In this document: one piece after another, positions 8,548 through 17,245 of the stretch
Layout: every line of letters starts with the position of its first letter
How positions within the stretch are numbered: position 1 is the stretch's first letter
Origin: Alcaligenaceae bacterium CGII-47
GTDB taxonomy: Bacteria; Pseudomonadota; Gammaproteobacteria; Burkholderiales; Burkholderiaceae_B
Assembly: GCA_019166125.1 (NCBI GenBank)
Contig: JAHTBO010000003.1
Span: 190,985 to 254,984, forward strand
Length of the DNA: 64,000 nucleotides
Reading direction: 5' to 3'
The notes under the pieces: generated by a model
What the model was told of the DNA's origin: nothing
The model's database searches: none
Seen by the model: the letters and a program-made list of their open reading frames with translations, nothing else
Translations under genes and position numbers: made by a program

Positions 8548-9528
8548 ATGAAACACCGCTATAAATTTCTTACGCTACTCATCGCCGCGACGCTATCGAG
8601 CACTTCACTGGCTGCAGTGACCGCCAAATTTGCCGTCACCTTACCCGAGAAGTCACATCAGGGCCAGGGCGTCGCTAAATTTGTCGAACTGGTCAGTGCC
8701 AAGAGCAAGGGCGAAATCCAGATCAAGCCCTATTACAGTGGCGCATTAGGTAACGACGTGCAGGTCACTTCAGCCCTCCAGGGCGGGACAATCGAATTTA
8801 CCGTCCCCCAGACCTCCACCCTGACAGGCATGATCAAGCCCTACGAGATCCTGGATTTCCCCTTCCTCTTCAAGACCACCGAGCAAGCTGAAAAGGTCCT
8901 GGATGGCCCAGTTGGTGAGGCGCTGCTAAAAACCTTGCCAGAGCACGGCCTGGTCGGTCTGGCTTATTGGGAAAACGGCTTTTTCAATGCCACCAACAGC
9001 AAGCACCCGATCGCCAAGCTTGAGGACTTCAAGGGTCTCAAATTCCGCTCAATCCAGGCCAAGATCACCCAAGAGACGATCAAGGCACTAGGTGCCAACC
9101 CAGTGCCCTTGGCCATACCAGAGCTCTACACCGCACTCGAGACCCGTACCATTGATGGTCAAGGCACACCGAACGCTGTCATCGCAGCGCTTAAGCTCGA
9201 TGAAGTCCAAAAATACCTGTCGACCACCCGTCACAGCTACGGCGCGTTTATTCCTCTGGTCTCCAAGGCCTTCTGGGACAAGCTCTCGCCCGCCGACCAG
9301 CAAATCCTCAAGGACTCAGCGATCGAGGCACGTAGTTACCAGCGTGACGTCGCCCGTGCCCAGTCGAAATCTGCACTCGAGAAGATGGCTTCCAAGGGCT
9401 TGCAGGTCAACGAGGTCAGCGATGCCGAGCACGACCGCATGCGCGCTGCCGTACAACCTGTATGGGATATGTTCATCCCCAGCGTTGGTCAGGATCTGTT
9501 TAACCAGGTCTCGGCCGAGCTGAAATAA
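8548..9528 (+). CDS. dctP: TRAP transporter periplasmic substrate-binding protein (DctP)
   Basis: A protein of 326 residues with an N-terminal signal peptide (KFLTLLIAATLSSTSLAA), cleaved near residue 23. The mature part shows the DctP fold: KFVELVSAKSKGEIQIKPYY near the start, LKFRSIQAKI with the Arg that usually salt-bridges a substrate carboxylate, and PLAIPELYTALETRTIDGQ. The substrate is therefore probably a carboxylic acid. AGGAGA precedes the ATG; longer openings start inside dctM. The downstream FAH and isomerase genes hint at an aromatic-derived acid. Confidence 0.93.
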   Translation: MKHRYKFLTLLIAATLSSTSLAAVTAKFAVTLPEKSHQGQGVAKFVELVSAKSKGEIQIKPYYSGALGNDVQVTSALQGGTIEFTVPQTSTLTGMIKPYEILDFPFLFKTTEQAEKVLDGPVGEALLKTLPEHGLVGLAYWENGFFNATNSKHPIAKLEDFKGLKFRSIQAKITQETIKALGANPVPLAIPELYTALETRTIDGQGTPNAVIAALKLDEVQKYLSTTRHSYGAFIPLVSKAFWDKLSPADQQILKDSAIEARSYQRDVARAQSKSALEKMASKGLQVNEVSDAEHDRMRAAVQPVWDMFIPSVGQDLFNQVSAELK

Positions 9529-9548
9529 CTTCTAGATTCGAGGCGGAT

Positions 9549-10574
9549 ATGAAATTAGCTACTCTCAAGACCGGCACACGCGACGGCCAGCTTGTACTGG
9601 TAAGCCGTGATCTCACGCGATGCCTGCCTGTCCCGGATATTGCCATGACACTGCAATATGCGCTGGATCACTGGACGGAGTGTGCTCCCCGACTTCAGGA
9701 GGCCTATACACGGCTGAATACAAGCGCTGCCAAGGAAGGGGTGGGACAACCCTTCGACCCCGAGCGTTGCCATTCGCCCCTGCCGCGTGCCTACCAATGG
9801 GCAGACGGCTCAGCCTATCTGAATCACGTCGAGCTGGTGCGTCGCGCGCGCCATAGCGAAGTACCCGCCTCGTTTTGGACAGACCCCCTGATGTATCAAG
9901 GGGGCTCGGATTCCTTTATCGGCCCACGTGATGCCATCGTTGCGGACACCGAAGACTGGGGCATCGATCTAGAGGCCGAAGTCGCTGTGATTACTGCGGA
10001 CGTCCCCATGGGCGCGACGCCCGACGAGAGCACGGCGGCAATCCGCCTCATTATGCTCGTCAACGATGTCTCGTTACGCGGCCTGATCCCGGGCGAACTC
10101 GCCAAGGGCTTTGGGTTCTTTCAGTCCAAGCCAGCCAGCGCTTTTTCACCCGTCGCCGTTACCCCTGATGAGCTGGGCGAGGCCTGGCAAGACAGCAAGG
10201 TCCACCTGCCCATACTCGTGGAACTGAACAATAAGCCGTTTGGCCGCCCCAATGCGGGCCAGGATATGACATTCAATTTTGGCCAGCTTGTCGCCCACGC
10301 GGCACGCACCCGCCATTTGGCGGCAGGCACCATCATCGGCTCGGGCACGGTCTCTAATAAGCAAGGCAATCTGCACGGGTCGAGCATAGAGAACGGTGGT
10401 GTGGGCTACTGCTGTATCGCAGAGGTTCGCATGTACGAGACGATCGAAGGCGGACAGCCGACCACGTCTTTTATGCGTTTTGGCGATAAGGTCAAAATCG
10501 AGATGCATGATGCGGCAGGCAACAATATTTTTGGCACGATCCAACAGACCGTGCGCCAGCGTCAAAAAGCCTGA
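9549..10574 (+). CDS. fahA: Fumarylacetoacetate hydrolase family enzyme
   Basis: A protein of 341 residues. The N-terminus (MKLATLKTGTRDGQLVLVSR) matches the roughly 330-residue FAH enzymes that accompany maleylacetoacetate isomerase in tyrosine/homogentisate breakdown. The metal site appears as DLEAEVAVIT with its acidic pair, the active-site Lys as FGFFQSKPASAFSP, and FAH folding motifs as GTIIGSGTVSN. It would cleave a fumaryl-beta-diketo acid to fumarate and acetoacetate or pyruvate. It lies 20 bases past dctP and 5 bases before maiA. Homogentisate or gentisate dioxygenase is not in the window, so the exact substrate stays open. Confidence 0.85.
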   Translation: MKLATLKTGTRDGQLVLVSRDLTRCLPVPDIAMTLQYALDHWTECAPRLQEAYTRLNTSAAKEGVGQPFDPERCHSPLPRAYQWADGSAYLNHVELVRRARHSEVPASFWTDPLMYQGGSDSFIGPRDAIVADTEDWGIDLEAEVAVITADVPMGATPDESTAAIRLIMLVNDVSLRGLIPGELAKGFGFFQSKPASAFSPVAVTPDELGEAWQDSKVHLPILVELNNKPFGRPNAGQDMTFNFGQLVAHAARTRHLAAGTIIGSGTVSNKQGNLHGSSIENGGVGYCCIAEVRMYETIEGGQPTTSFMRFGDKVKIEMHDAAGNNIFGTIQQTVRQRQKA

Positions 10575-10579
10575 TCTGT

Positions 10580-11230
10580 ATGCGCGAACTCTACACTTAC
10601 TTCCGCAGTTCGGCGGCATATCGGGTACGCATTGCGCTACAGATCAAAGATCTGGCGTACCAGTCCATCCCGACGCATCTGTTGCGCCATGGGGGGGAGC
10701 AGCACTCAGCGCAATATCTTGCACGTAACCCCGAAGGACTGGTACCCACCTTTGTCGATGATGGCCAGGTATTTACGCAATCGCTGGCGATTATCGAATA
10801 CCTGGAGGAAGCTTACCCAGAGGTGGCGCTATTACCGCATACGCCAATCGAACGCGCGCGCGTGCGCGCGCTTGCACTACACATCGCCTGCGACATCCAT
10901 CCTTTGAATAATCTGCGCGTATTGCGTTATTTTGCACACACGCTGGAGCTCACCCAGGCGCAACGCGATGCCTGGTATCGTCATTGGATCGAAGTCGGCT
11001 TTGAGTCGCTCGAGCAGCAGCTCGTGCGCTCGCCTGACACGGGACAATATTGTCACGGAGACTCGCCAAGCATGGCCGACTGTTGCCTGATCCCCCAAGT
11101 CTATAATGCACGGCGGTTCGATATCGATCTGACGTCCTACCCCACTCTACAACGCATCGCAGCACACTGTGACACGCTGCCGGCATTTATTGCCGCCCAC
11201 CCGGCACAGCAGGTGGACGCCGAGGCCTGA
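10580..11230 (+). CDS. maiA: Maleylacetoacetate/maleylpyruvate isomerase (zeta-class GST)
   Basis: A glutathione S-transferase of 216 residues. The zeta signature SSAAYRVRIAL is near residue 10, NPEGLVPTFVDDG provides the cis-Pro glutathione site, and QSLAIIEYLEE follows. The alpha-helical C-terminal domain begins near residue 85 (ARVRALALHIACDIHPLNNLRVL). It isomerises a maleyl to a fumaryl intermediate with glutathione as cofactor, supplying the FAH enzyme encoded immediately upstream. The spacing of 5 bases implies one operon. Confidence 0.9.
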   Translation: MRELYTYFRSSAAYRVRIALQIKDLAYQSIPTHLLRHGGEQHSAQYLARNPEGLVPTFVDDGQVFTQSLAIIEYLEEAYPEVALLPHTPIERARVRALALHIACDIHPLNNLRVLRYFAHTLELTQAQRDAWYRHWIEVGFESLEQQLVRSPDTGQYCHGDSPSMADCCLIPQVYNARRFDIDLTSYPTLQRIAAHCDTLPAFIAAHPAQQVDAEA

Positions 11231-11283
11231 TCGCTACACGGCCATCCTGCCGGGGGCGCTGCCCGCTTATTCTTGGAGACGCC

Positions 11284-12264
11284 TTGATCACGCCTCACCC
11301 GCTTGTTGCTCAGCTCTACGCCGCGATGACGCTGCCCGTCATCGCGGCGCCTATGTTCATCATATCCAATCCTGAACTGGTGATCGCCCAATGCGCCAGC
11401 GGCATCATAGGCGCCTTGCCTGCCTTAAACGCACGCCCCCAAGGCATACTCACTGATTGGTTGACGCAAATTGAAACTGCACTGGATACGCTGCGTCAGG
11501 CTGAACCCGACCGTGTGATCGCACCGTACGCTATCAACCACATCATCCACCAATCGAACGACCGTCTACAACAGGACTTAGAAGTTTGTGCCGCACATCG
11601 CGTCCCACTCATTATCACCAGCCTACGTGCACCTGACCAAGTCATAGACGCGGTCCACGCCTGGGGTGGCAAGGTCTTTCATGATGTCACCACCCTACGC
11701 CATGCTCGTAAGGCCATCGATGCTGGCGTAGACGGTCTGATTCTCGTCTGTGCAGGCGCTGGGGGCCACGCCGGCACCTTAAGCCCCTTCGCGCTATTGG
11801 GCGAAGTACGCCAGATATTTGACGGGCCCATTGCGCTCTCAGGCGCTATCAGCCGGGGCCAGGACATTCTGGCGGCACGCGCGATGGGTGCGGATTTTGC
11901 TTATTTAGGCACGCGTTTTATCGCCAGCACCGAGGCTCATGCACAGCCCGAGTACAAACAAATGTTGGTCGACTCCTGTGCCAACGATATCGTCTATACC
12001 CCATACTTTACAGGCATCCCTGGCAATTACCTCAAGCCGAGTGTGCGAAATATTGGCCTGGACCCTGAGAACTTGCCGACGCGCGACAGCCAAATGACAA
12101 ACTTCGGTAGTGGTAATAAACGGGCTTGGCGAGATGTCTGGGGTGCTGGCCAAGGGCTAGGCAATATCGATAGCATCGCCCCTACAGCGGACATCATCGC
12201 CAGACTCCATAAAGAGTACCAGCAGGCCCACCAAACGCTTCTCAATCCTAAGCCAAGGCTCTGA
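11284..12264 (+). CDS. Nitronate monooxygenase (2-nitropropane dioxygenase family)
   Basis: A TIM-barrel flavoenzyme of 326 residues. PVIAAPMFIISNPELV opens the FMN-binding barrel, GLILVCAGAGGHAGTLSPF contains the catalytic His, and DGPIALSGAISRGQDILAARAMGADFAYLGTRF forms the FMN-phosphate loop. It would oxidise alkyl nitronates (or 3-nitropropionate) to carbonyl compounds and nitrite. It follows maiA by 53 bases on the same strand and may be the last gene of the catabolic transcript. Family members are often annotated without a proven substrate. Confidence 0.9.
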   Translation: MITPHPLVAQLYAAMTLPVIAAPMFIISNPELVIAQCASGIIGALPALNARPQGILTDWLTQIETALDTLRQAEPDRVIAPYAINHIIHQSNDRLQQDLEVCAAHRVPLIITSLRAPDQVIDAVHAWGGKVFHDVTTLRHARKAIDAGVDGLILVCAGAGGHAGTLSPFALLGEVRQIFDGPIALSGAISRGQDILAARAMGADFAYLGTRFIASTEAHAQPEYKQMLVDSCANDIVYTPYFTGIPGNYLKPSVRNIGLDPENLPTRDSQMTNFGSGNKRAWRDVWGAGQGLGNIDSIAPTADIIARLHKEYQQAHQTLLNPKPRL

Positions 12265-12335
12265 AAGCCTCTTTAAGTAGACGTGCCGGATCGGACTTAT
12301 TTATTGCTTTAACGCCACACACATGCCGCGTTTCC

Positions 12336-12384
12336 GGAACCCTAGGGTTTACCCCTAGCTATTACCTAGGGTTTACCCTATAAT
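12336..12384 (+). promoter_or_regulatory. Repeat-bearing promoter of the small basic protein gene
   Basis: The 14-base direct repeat CCTAGGGTTTACCC occurs at 12341-12354 and 12365-12378, a 24-base period. The first copy sits in the perfect palindrome AACCCTAGGGTT, and CTAGGGTTTACCCCTAG is nearly palindromic too. A perfect TATAAT (12379-12384) abuts the second copy. No good -35 is seen at 16-18 bases (TAGCTA region). The second repeat thus lies in the promoter spacer, the position expected for a repressor or MerR-like site. The transcription factor is unknown. Confidence 0.6.
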
Positions 12385-12416
12385 GGGTCTATCGACTCAC
12401 TTAACGGGAACACACC

Positions 12417-12644
12417 ATGAACCACCACAACACCCCTGCCCAGCTCTCTGACGCATTAGAGCGAGCCTATATGCAAGCAACGTTAACCAATACAGAGCCT
12501 GTATCAATCACGCGCGGCATCACCAAGGCCGGCAAGGGAATTGGCAGGTTCGGCGCTCGTATCGTACGTTCTATTGGACGCCATATGGCTGCACTCAACG
12601 ACGCACGCGCACGCGACGTTCGTTACACGCATTCTCAGTGGTGA
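12417..12644 (+). CDS. Small basic protein of unknown function
   Basis: A 75-residue protein that I do not recognise. It has an N-terminal acidic helix (LSDALERAYMQATL) and a central basic, glycine-rich stretch (ITKAGKGIGRFGARIVRSIGRHMAAL) that could form an amphipathic or nucleic-acid/membrane-associating helix. It ends in ARARDVRYTHSQW. There is no signal peptide and no cysteine. It has its own repeat-bearing promoter and a GGGAA ribosome site, and it is followed by a strong hairpin. The well-formed expression signals suggest a real gene. Confidence 0.7.
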   Translation: MNHHNTPAQLSDALERAYMQATLTNTEPVSITRGITKAGKGIGRFGARIVRSIGRHMAALNDARARDVRYTHSQW

Positions 12645-12696
12645 TTTGAGTAGACGAGTTCGATCCCATCCCGAGAGATCAGATATTTCATGATTT

Positions 12697-12737
12697 GGCA
12701 GGTGAGCCGCCCCGAGGGGATCTAGGGCTTACCTGCC
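12697..12737. terminator. Bidirectional hairpin between small gene and rep
   Basis: GGCAGGTGAGCC (12697-12708) pairs with GGCTTACCTGCC (12726-12737) over 12 bases with one G-U. An inner CCCC-gag-GGGG stem sits inside the loop. It lies at the convergent ends of the small gene and rep, and the rep stop codon is inside it. No long U-run follows on either strand. Confidence 0.55.
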
Positions 12738-14839
12738 AATAGTGCCTTTAGGCGACCCAGTGTCTGACTGGGGTCTACGATTGGCCCGGATTGCGGCGCA
12801 TCCACAGTGCCCAAGCCCATTTCCTCGATAAAACGCGAACGCTCGCGGATAATATCCTCACGGCCTCTGCGCCGCTTACGGCACCAACTAATATGCAGGC
12901 TACGCTGGGCGCGTGTAATCCCGACGTACATTAAGCGTCGCTCTTCCTGGATTCTTTGCAAGCGCGCCTCAATCGCCTCTGGCGAACGATCATCATCCTC
13001 GTCGGAACCCTGGTGTGGCAATAAGCCTTCCTCTACCCCAATCAAATAAACATGCGGGTACTCCAGCCCTTTTGAGGCATGCAGGGTAGACAGTTTAACG
13101 GTATCGGGGTCATCATCATCGGCGCGCTCGAGCATGGTTACAAGCGAGACGTGTTGCACCAGCTCCAGCACAGTCATACTGTCCTCCTCTGCCTTACGCT
13201 TGAGCCACCCCATCAACTCGAGAACATTTGTCCAGCGTATTTGCGCCTGCCGATCCTCCAGGGTTTCGTACAAATACCGTTCATAATCGATTGCGCCCAG
13301 CAGCTCATCGAGCACATGCCCAGGTGACGTATCGTCCACACCATCCACAGCTTGCATACCGGGCTCGCGCTGCGACTGCGCTCCCCCGATAGCCCGAGTC
13401 TGGGCGCGTGCTTGAAAGCGCTGTATAAACTGCCCAAAGCGTATCAATGCCTCAGCCTGGCGGGTGGACACCAGCTCTGTTTTGCCAATTTCAAAGCAGG
13501 CTTCAAACAAGGACAGCTGACAACTCGCCGCATAGGTCCCCAGCGCCTGCAAGGTCACTTGTCCCACACCCCGACGCGGCGTGGTCATGGCACGAATAAA
13601 GGCTGGATCATCATTATCATTGGCAAGCAGGCGCAGATAGGCCAGGATGTCACGGACCTCTGCCTTGTCAAAAAAGCTCTGGCCACCAGAAATCGTATAG
13701 GGGATACGCACATTACGCAAAGCCTGCTCTAGCACTCGCGCCTGATGATTACTGCGATATAACACGGCAAAATCGCGCCACTGCGCCTGGCGCTCGAAAC
13801 GAGCTGCCGAGAGACGCAATGCGACAGATTCTGCCTCGGCGAGGTCCGTATCCATGGGGACCACCTCGATAGGCTCACCTACTCCCAACTCAGACCAGAG
13901 TGTTTTCTCAAAGGCCTTGGGGTTGTGACCGATCACGTGATTCGCCGCCTGCAAAATGCGCTGCACCGAGCGGTAGTTTTGCTCTAACTTTACGAGCTTG
14001 ATCTGGGGATAGTCCGTGTTCAGGCGCGAGAGGTTCTCTACTGTCGCGCCACGCCAGGCATAAATAGCCTGATCATCGTCACCCACGGCAGTAAACATCG
14101 CCCGATCACCACACAGATTACGTACAAGGCCGTACTGACAGGCGTTGGTATCCTGATATTCATCGACCAGCAAATAATGCACCCGAGCCTGCCAACGGGC
14201 ACGCACCGCCTCATCAGAGCGCAAGAGCATCGCGGGCAAGCGTATCAGATCATCAAAATCCACGGACTGATAAGCCTGTAAGGTCGCTTGGTAGCTCCGA
14301 TAGACCTTCACCGCCTCGGCTTCATTGGCGTCACGTGCGGCGTGTGCGGCCGCATCCGGGTCCAGCAGCGCATTTTTCCAAAGCGAAATAGACTGTTGTA
14401 TGGCTCGCAGACGCGCCTTGTCGGTCGTCGCCAATAATTCCTGAATGATGGCCAAGGCATCGGTCGAGTCAATAATGGAAAAACCAGGCTTTAAGCCCAC
14501 ATGCGTCGCTTCCTCGCGCAGAAATCGTAAACCCAACGAGTGGAAGGTGCTGACCGTCAAGCCGCGGGTCAACTTGGCATTGACCAAGGCCTTGACTCGC
14601 GCGCTCATCTCGCGCGCGGCTTTATTGGTAAAGGTTAACGCCACCACATGACGACCGTGATAGCCGCATTCACGCAGTAGATAGGCGATCTTTTGGGTAA
14701 TCACGCGGGTCTTGCCGCTGCCAGCCCCAGCCAACACCAAACATGGCCCGTCCAGATAGAGCACGGCCTCACGCTGCTTAGCATTCATATCCTGCGCCAA
14801 CGTAGCGCCCGAGTACATGACCGGTTTTATGATCGTCAT
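12722..14839 (-). CDS. rep: ATP-dependent DNA helicase Rep (UvrD/Rep superfamily 1)
   Basis: A helicase of 705 residues. The Walker A loop LVLAGAGSGKTRVI lies near residue 36, then LTFTNKAAREM (Ia), VDEYQDTN (II), VGDDDQAIYAWRGA (III), LEQNYRS (IV), STLHASKGLEYPHVYLIG (V) and VGITRAQRSL (VI). The sequence after MNAKQREAVLYLDGPCLV aligns by eye with E. coli Rep better than with UvrD. It unwinds DNA 3' to 5' and clears proteins ahead of forks. The start at 14839 lies 7 bases after the priA stop; starts at 14818 or 14788 are possible. Its position behind priA fits a shared replication-restart role. Confidence 0.9.
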   Translation of the reverse strand: MTIIKPVMYSGATLAQDMNAKQREAVLYLDGPCLVLAGAGSGKTRVITQKIAYLLRECGYHGRHVVALTFTNKAAREMSARVKALVNAKLTRGLTVSTFHSLGLRFLREEATHVGLKPGFSIIDSTDALAIIQELLATTDKARLRAIQQSISLWKNALLDPDAAAHAARDANEAEAVKVYRSYQATLQAYQSVDFDDLIRLPAMLLRSDEAVRARWQARVHYLLVDEYQDTNACQYGLVRNLCGDRAMFTAVGDDDQAIYAWRGATVENLSRLNTDYPQIKLVKLEQNYRSVQRILQAANHVIGHNPKAFEKTLWSELGVGEPIEVVPMDTDLAEAESVALRLSAARFERQAQWRDFAVLYRSNHQARVLEQALRNVRIPYTISGGQSFFDKAEVRDILAYLRLLANDNDDPAFIRAMTTPRRGVGQVTLQALGTYAASCQLSLFEACFEIGKTELVSTRQAEALIRFGQFIQRFQARAQTRAIGGAQSQREPGMQAVDGVDDTSPGHVLDELLGAIDYERYLYETLEDRQAQIRWTNVLELMGWLKRKAEEDSMTVLELVQHVSLVTMLERADDDDPDTVKLSTLHASKGLEYPHVYLIGVEEGLLPHQGSDEDDDRSPEAIEARLQRIQEERRLMYVGITRAQRSLHISWCRKRRRGREDIIRERSRFIEEMGLGTVDAPQSGPIVDPSQTLGRLKALLAGKP

Positions 14840-14846
14840 TAGTGGC

Positions 14847-16946
14847 TTATATCTCTTGTGGATCAACTTCCAGGCCATAACGCAGCGGGCGCCCACGTGC
14901 CAGATCATAGACCTCGGGCAGCCAGACATCCAGCAAGCGATGCAAAGCCCGCCGGCTCGGGCTCTCGATGAGCAACTGAGCGCGCTCGATATTGGCCACT
15001 CGCACGACGCGCACCGGTACCGGATCATAGAGCTGCACGCCTTTGGCGGCCTCAAGGCGCATTGCGCACTCGCGCGCCTCGCTCAGGAAGCCCTGTGCAT
15101 CACGCAGATGGCGCGCCTGAGCCGTGAGTAGTGCCTGATAGGCAAACGGTGGTAAGCCCAACTCTTCGCGCTCATCCAGGGCCGAGCGCGCAAAACTCGT
15201 ATAGTCATGGTGTCGCAAGGACTGATAGACCGCCTGATCGGGATAGTCAGTCTGCACCAGTACCTGTGCTCCTGCCCCACGCCGCCCCGCGCGCCCAGCA
15301 ACTTGCATCAGTTGGGCAAACAGGCGCTCGGGGGCCCGATAGTCCTGAGCAAACAACATCGCATCGGCGTTCAGCACCCCCACCAAGCCCAGCCGAGCGT
15401 AATCATGTCCCTTAGAGACCATCTGCGTACCGACCAGAACATCGGCCTGCCCATCATGGACCTGGGAAAACAAGGCGGCAGCACTGCCTTTGCGTCGCGT
15501 GGAGTCCGCGTCAATTCGTAGGATACGCGCCTGGGGGAATTGCTCGGTGAGATACGCCTCGACACGCTGGGTACCTTGCCCCAGAGGCTGAAGATCCTGA
15601 TCGCCACAATCCGGACAAGCACGCGGCACAGCCGTGCAATGGCCGCAATGATGACATTGCAAGGTATGGCGGCCAGCCCTATGCCGATGCACCACGGCAT
15701 ACGCTGTACAGCGCGGGCACTGGCTGACCCACCCACAAGAGTTACAACGCAAAACGGGAGAGAAACCACGACGATTGATAAACACCAGGCTCTGCTCGCC
15801 ACGCGCCAGACTCGCCGCCAGGGCCTCGATTAGTTGAGGGCTCATGCCCTGTTCCAAACGGGCGCGTCGCGTATCGACGAGATGAACCTCGGGCAAGGCT
15901 TGGGCGAGCGCACGCTGACTCAAACTTAGGTACTGATAGGCCCCCTGGTTTACCCGATGCCAGGTCTCGAGTGAAGGCGTGGCCGACCCCAACACCACCG
16001 GCACCCCTAAGTCATGACCACGCCAGATCGCCAGATCACGCGCAGAATAACGCAGACCATCCTGCTGTTTGTAGGAAGTATCATGCTCTTCATCAACAAT
16101 AATCAGTCCCAGCCTAGGCATCGGTGTGAACAGTGCCAGGCGCGTACCGAGCAAAACATCCGCGTGGCCTCGAGCAACGCGCAGCCAAGCACGCAGTCGC
16201 TCACCCTCGGCCAGGTTGCTATGCATCACTGCCAGGCTCAGTGGCGCCAACTCACCTGGCAGGCGTGCCCGCACACTGTTCTCGAGCTGCGGGGTCAGAT
16301 TTATCTCGGGCACGAGCAGCAGGACTTGCCGGCCCTGCGAGAGAATCTGCTGGGCCAAACGCAGATAGACTTCGGTCTTGCCGCTGCCTGTCACCCCATG
16401 CAATAAGGCCACACCGGTTTTCATGCTTAACAAGGCTTGCAAAGCAGCCTGCTGCTGAGCGTTAAGTGTCGGTACCGACACCTCAACGGAGGACACCTGA
16501 CCCTGCGCTGGCCTGCCGGGGCGTCGATCTGCCCGACACACCGGCCCGCCAGCAGCGCGACTTCCCAAATAAGCGGCGGGCTTACGCAGGCTCGCGGGGA
16601 GCGCAGGCATTAACACCTCACCCATCGAGCGGTGGTAGTAGCGCGCAGCAAACCCGGCCAGCCGCATCCAATCCCCAGGCATAGGGGGCAGATCATCAAG
16701 CACCCGATCAATCGCCCGCACGCGTGCTGCCTCAAGCCTGGGCGTATCCAATGCCTCACAGACCATACCGACCATTACTCGGCGCCCAAAGGTCACCAGG
16801 ACACGCACCCCACAAGGCACCGGTTCAATATGCCAATAATCGAATAAGCCGGGTAGTGGCACATCCAAAGCGATGGCAAGGTAAAACCGAGACGTCGTAC
16901 ACAACGCAGACGCCACGGAGGCGTTAGACTCATCCGCAGCCATCAT
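14847..16946 (-). CDS. priA: Primosomal protein N' / replication restart helicase PriA
   Basis: A protein of 699 residues. The N-terminal DNA-binding domain (VALDVPLPGLFDYW) is followed by a superfamily-2 helicase core with LLHGVTGSGKTEVYLRLA (Walker A), LIIVDEEHDTSYKQ (DEEH box) and GSATPSLETW. The zinc-binding insert has paired CxxC motifs (CNSCGWVSQCPRC, then CHHC and CPDC). QMVSKGHDYARLGLVGV and QVAGRAGRRG close the core. PriA reloads the replisome at collapsed forks. It is downstream of hemE across a 300-base AT-rich gap and is followed directly by rep. Confidence 0.95.
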   Translation of the reverse strand: MMAADESNASVASALCTTSRFYLAIALDVPLPGLFDYWHIEPVPCGVRVLVTFGRRVMVGMVCEALDTPRLEAARVRAIDRVLDDLPPMPGDWMRLAGFAARYYHRSMGEVLMPALPASLRKPAAYLGSRAAGGPVCRADRRPGRPAQGQVSSVEVSVPTLNAQQQAALQALLSMKTGVALLHGVTGSGKTEVYLRLAQQILSQGRQVLLLVPEINLTPQLENSVRARLPGELAPLSLAVMHSNLAEGERLRAWLRVARGHADVLLGTRLALFTPMPRLGLIIVDEEHDTSYKQQDGLRYSARDLAIWRGHDLGVPVVLGSATPSLETWHRVNQGAYQYLSLSQRALAQALPEVHLVDTRRARLEQGMSPQLIEALAASLARGEQSLVFINRRGFSPVLRCNSCGWVSQCPRCTAYAVVHRHRAGRHTLQCHHCGHCTAVPRACPDCGDQDLQPLGQGTQRVEAYLTEQFPQARILRIDADSTRRKGSAAALFSQVHDGQADVLVGTQMVSKGHDYARLGLVGVLNADAMLFAQDYRAPERLFAQLMQVAGRAGRRGAGAQVLVQTDYPDQAVYQSLRHHDYTSFARSALDEREELGLPPFAYQALLTAQARHLRDAQGFLSEARECAMRLEAAKGVQLYDPVPVRVVRVANIERAQLLIESPSRRALHRLLDVWLPEVYDLARGRPLRYGLEVDPQEI

Positions 16947-17245
16947 ACCTGCGCTGCCAAGACACGCTGCGAGTTGGAAAAAAGCCTGTCATGACGGGGG
17001 ATTAGATGAATACCGGCCACCTGTGGATAACTTTGTGGAAAACAAAGCAGCATATTGGGAAAAGCTGTTGTAACAACACCTCCGTTTTGCTGCCACGCAA
17101 TAATAAACCATAATTATCATTACATATCAATGGCTTACTAGGATTTTTTGAATTGTTGATTATAAACCTAGCGTAAACCCCTGCATTGTGCTCCTGTGTA
17201 TAAACACCGTATCACGGCACCCTGCAGGGGGGTAGCATGTAAGAC
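16947..17245. promoter_or_regulatory. AT-rich priA-hemE gap with three DnaA-box matches
   Basis: Three 9-mers match the DnaA box TTWTNCACA, all in the same orientation: TGTGGATAA at 17022-17030, TGTGGAAAA at 17034-17042 and TGTGTATAA at 17195-17203. Between them is about 150 bases of visibly AT-rich DNA (AATAATAAACCATAATTATC and similar), in contrast to the GC-rich surroundings. It could be a DnaA-regulated promoter for priA-rep or a DnaA-titration site. There is no dnaA, dnaN, rpmH or parAB gene beside it, so a chromosomal origin is not supported here. Confidence 0.5.

Noticed and set aside
16947-17245. Chromosomal replication origin
   Set aside because: Three DnaA boxes and AT-rich DNA are present, but no dnaA, dnaN, rpmH, gidA or parAB gene is next to it and GC-skew could not be calculated. 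Kept only as a DnaA-box cluster.
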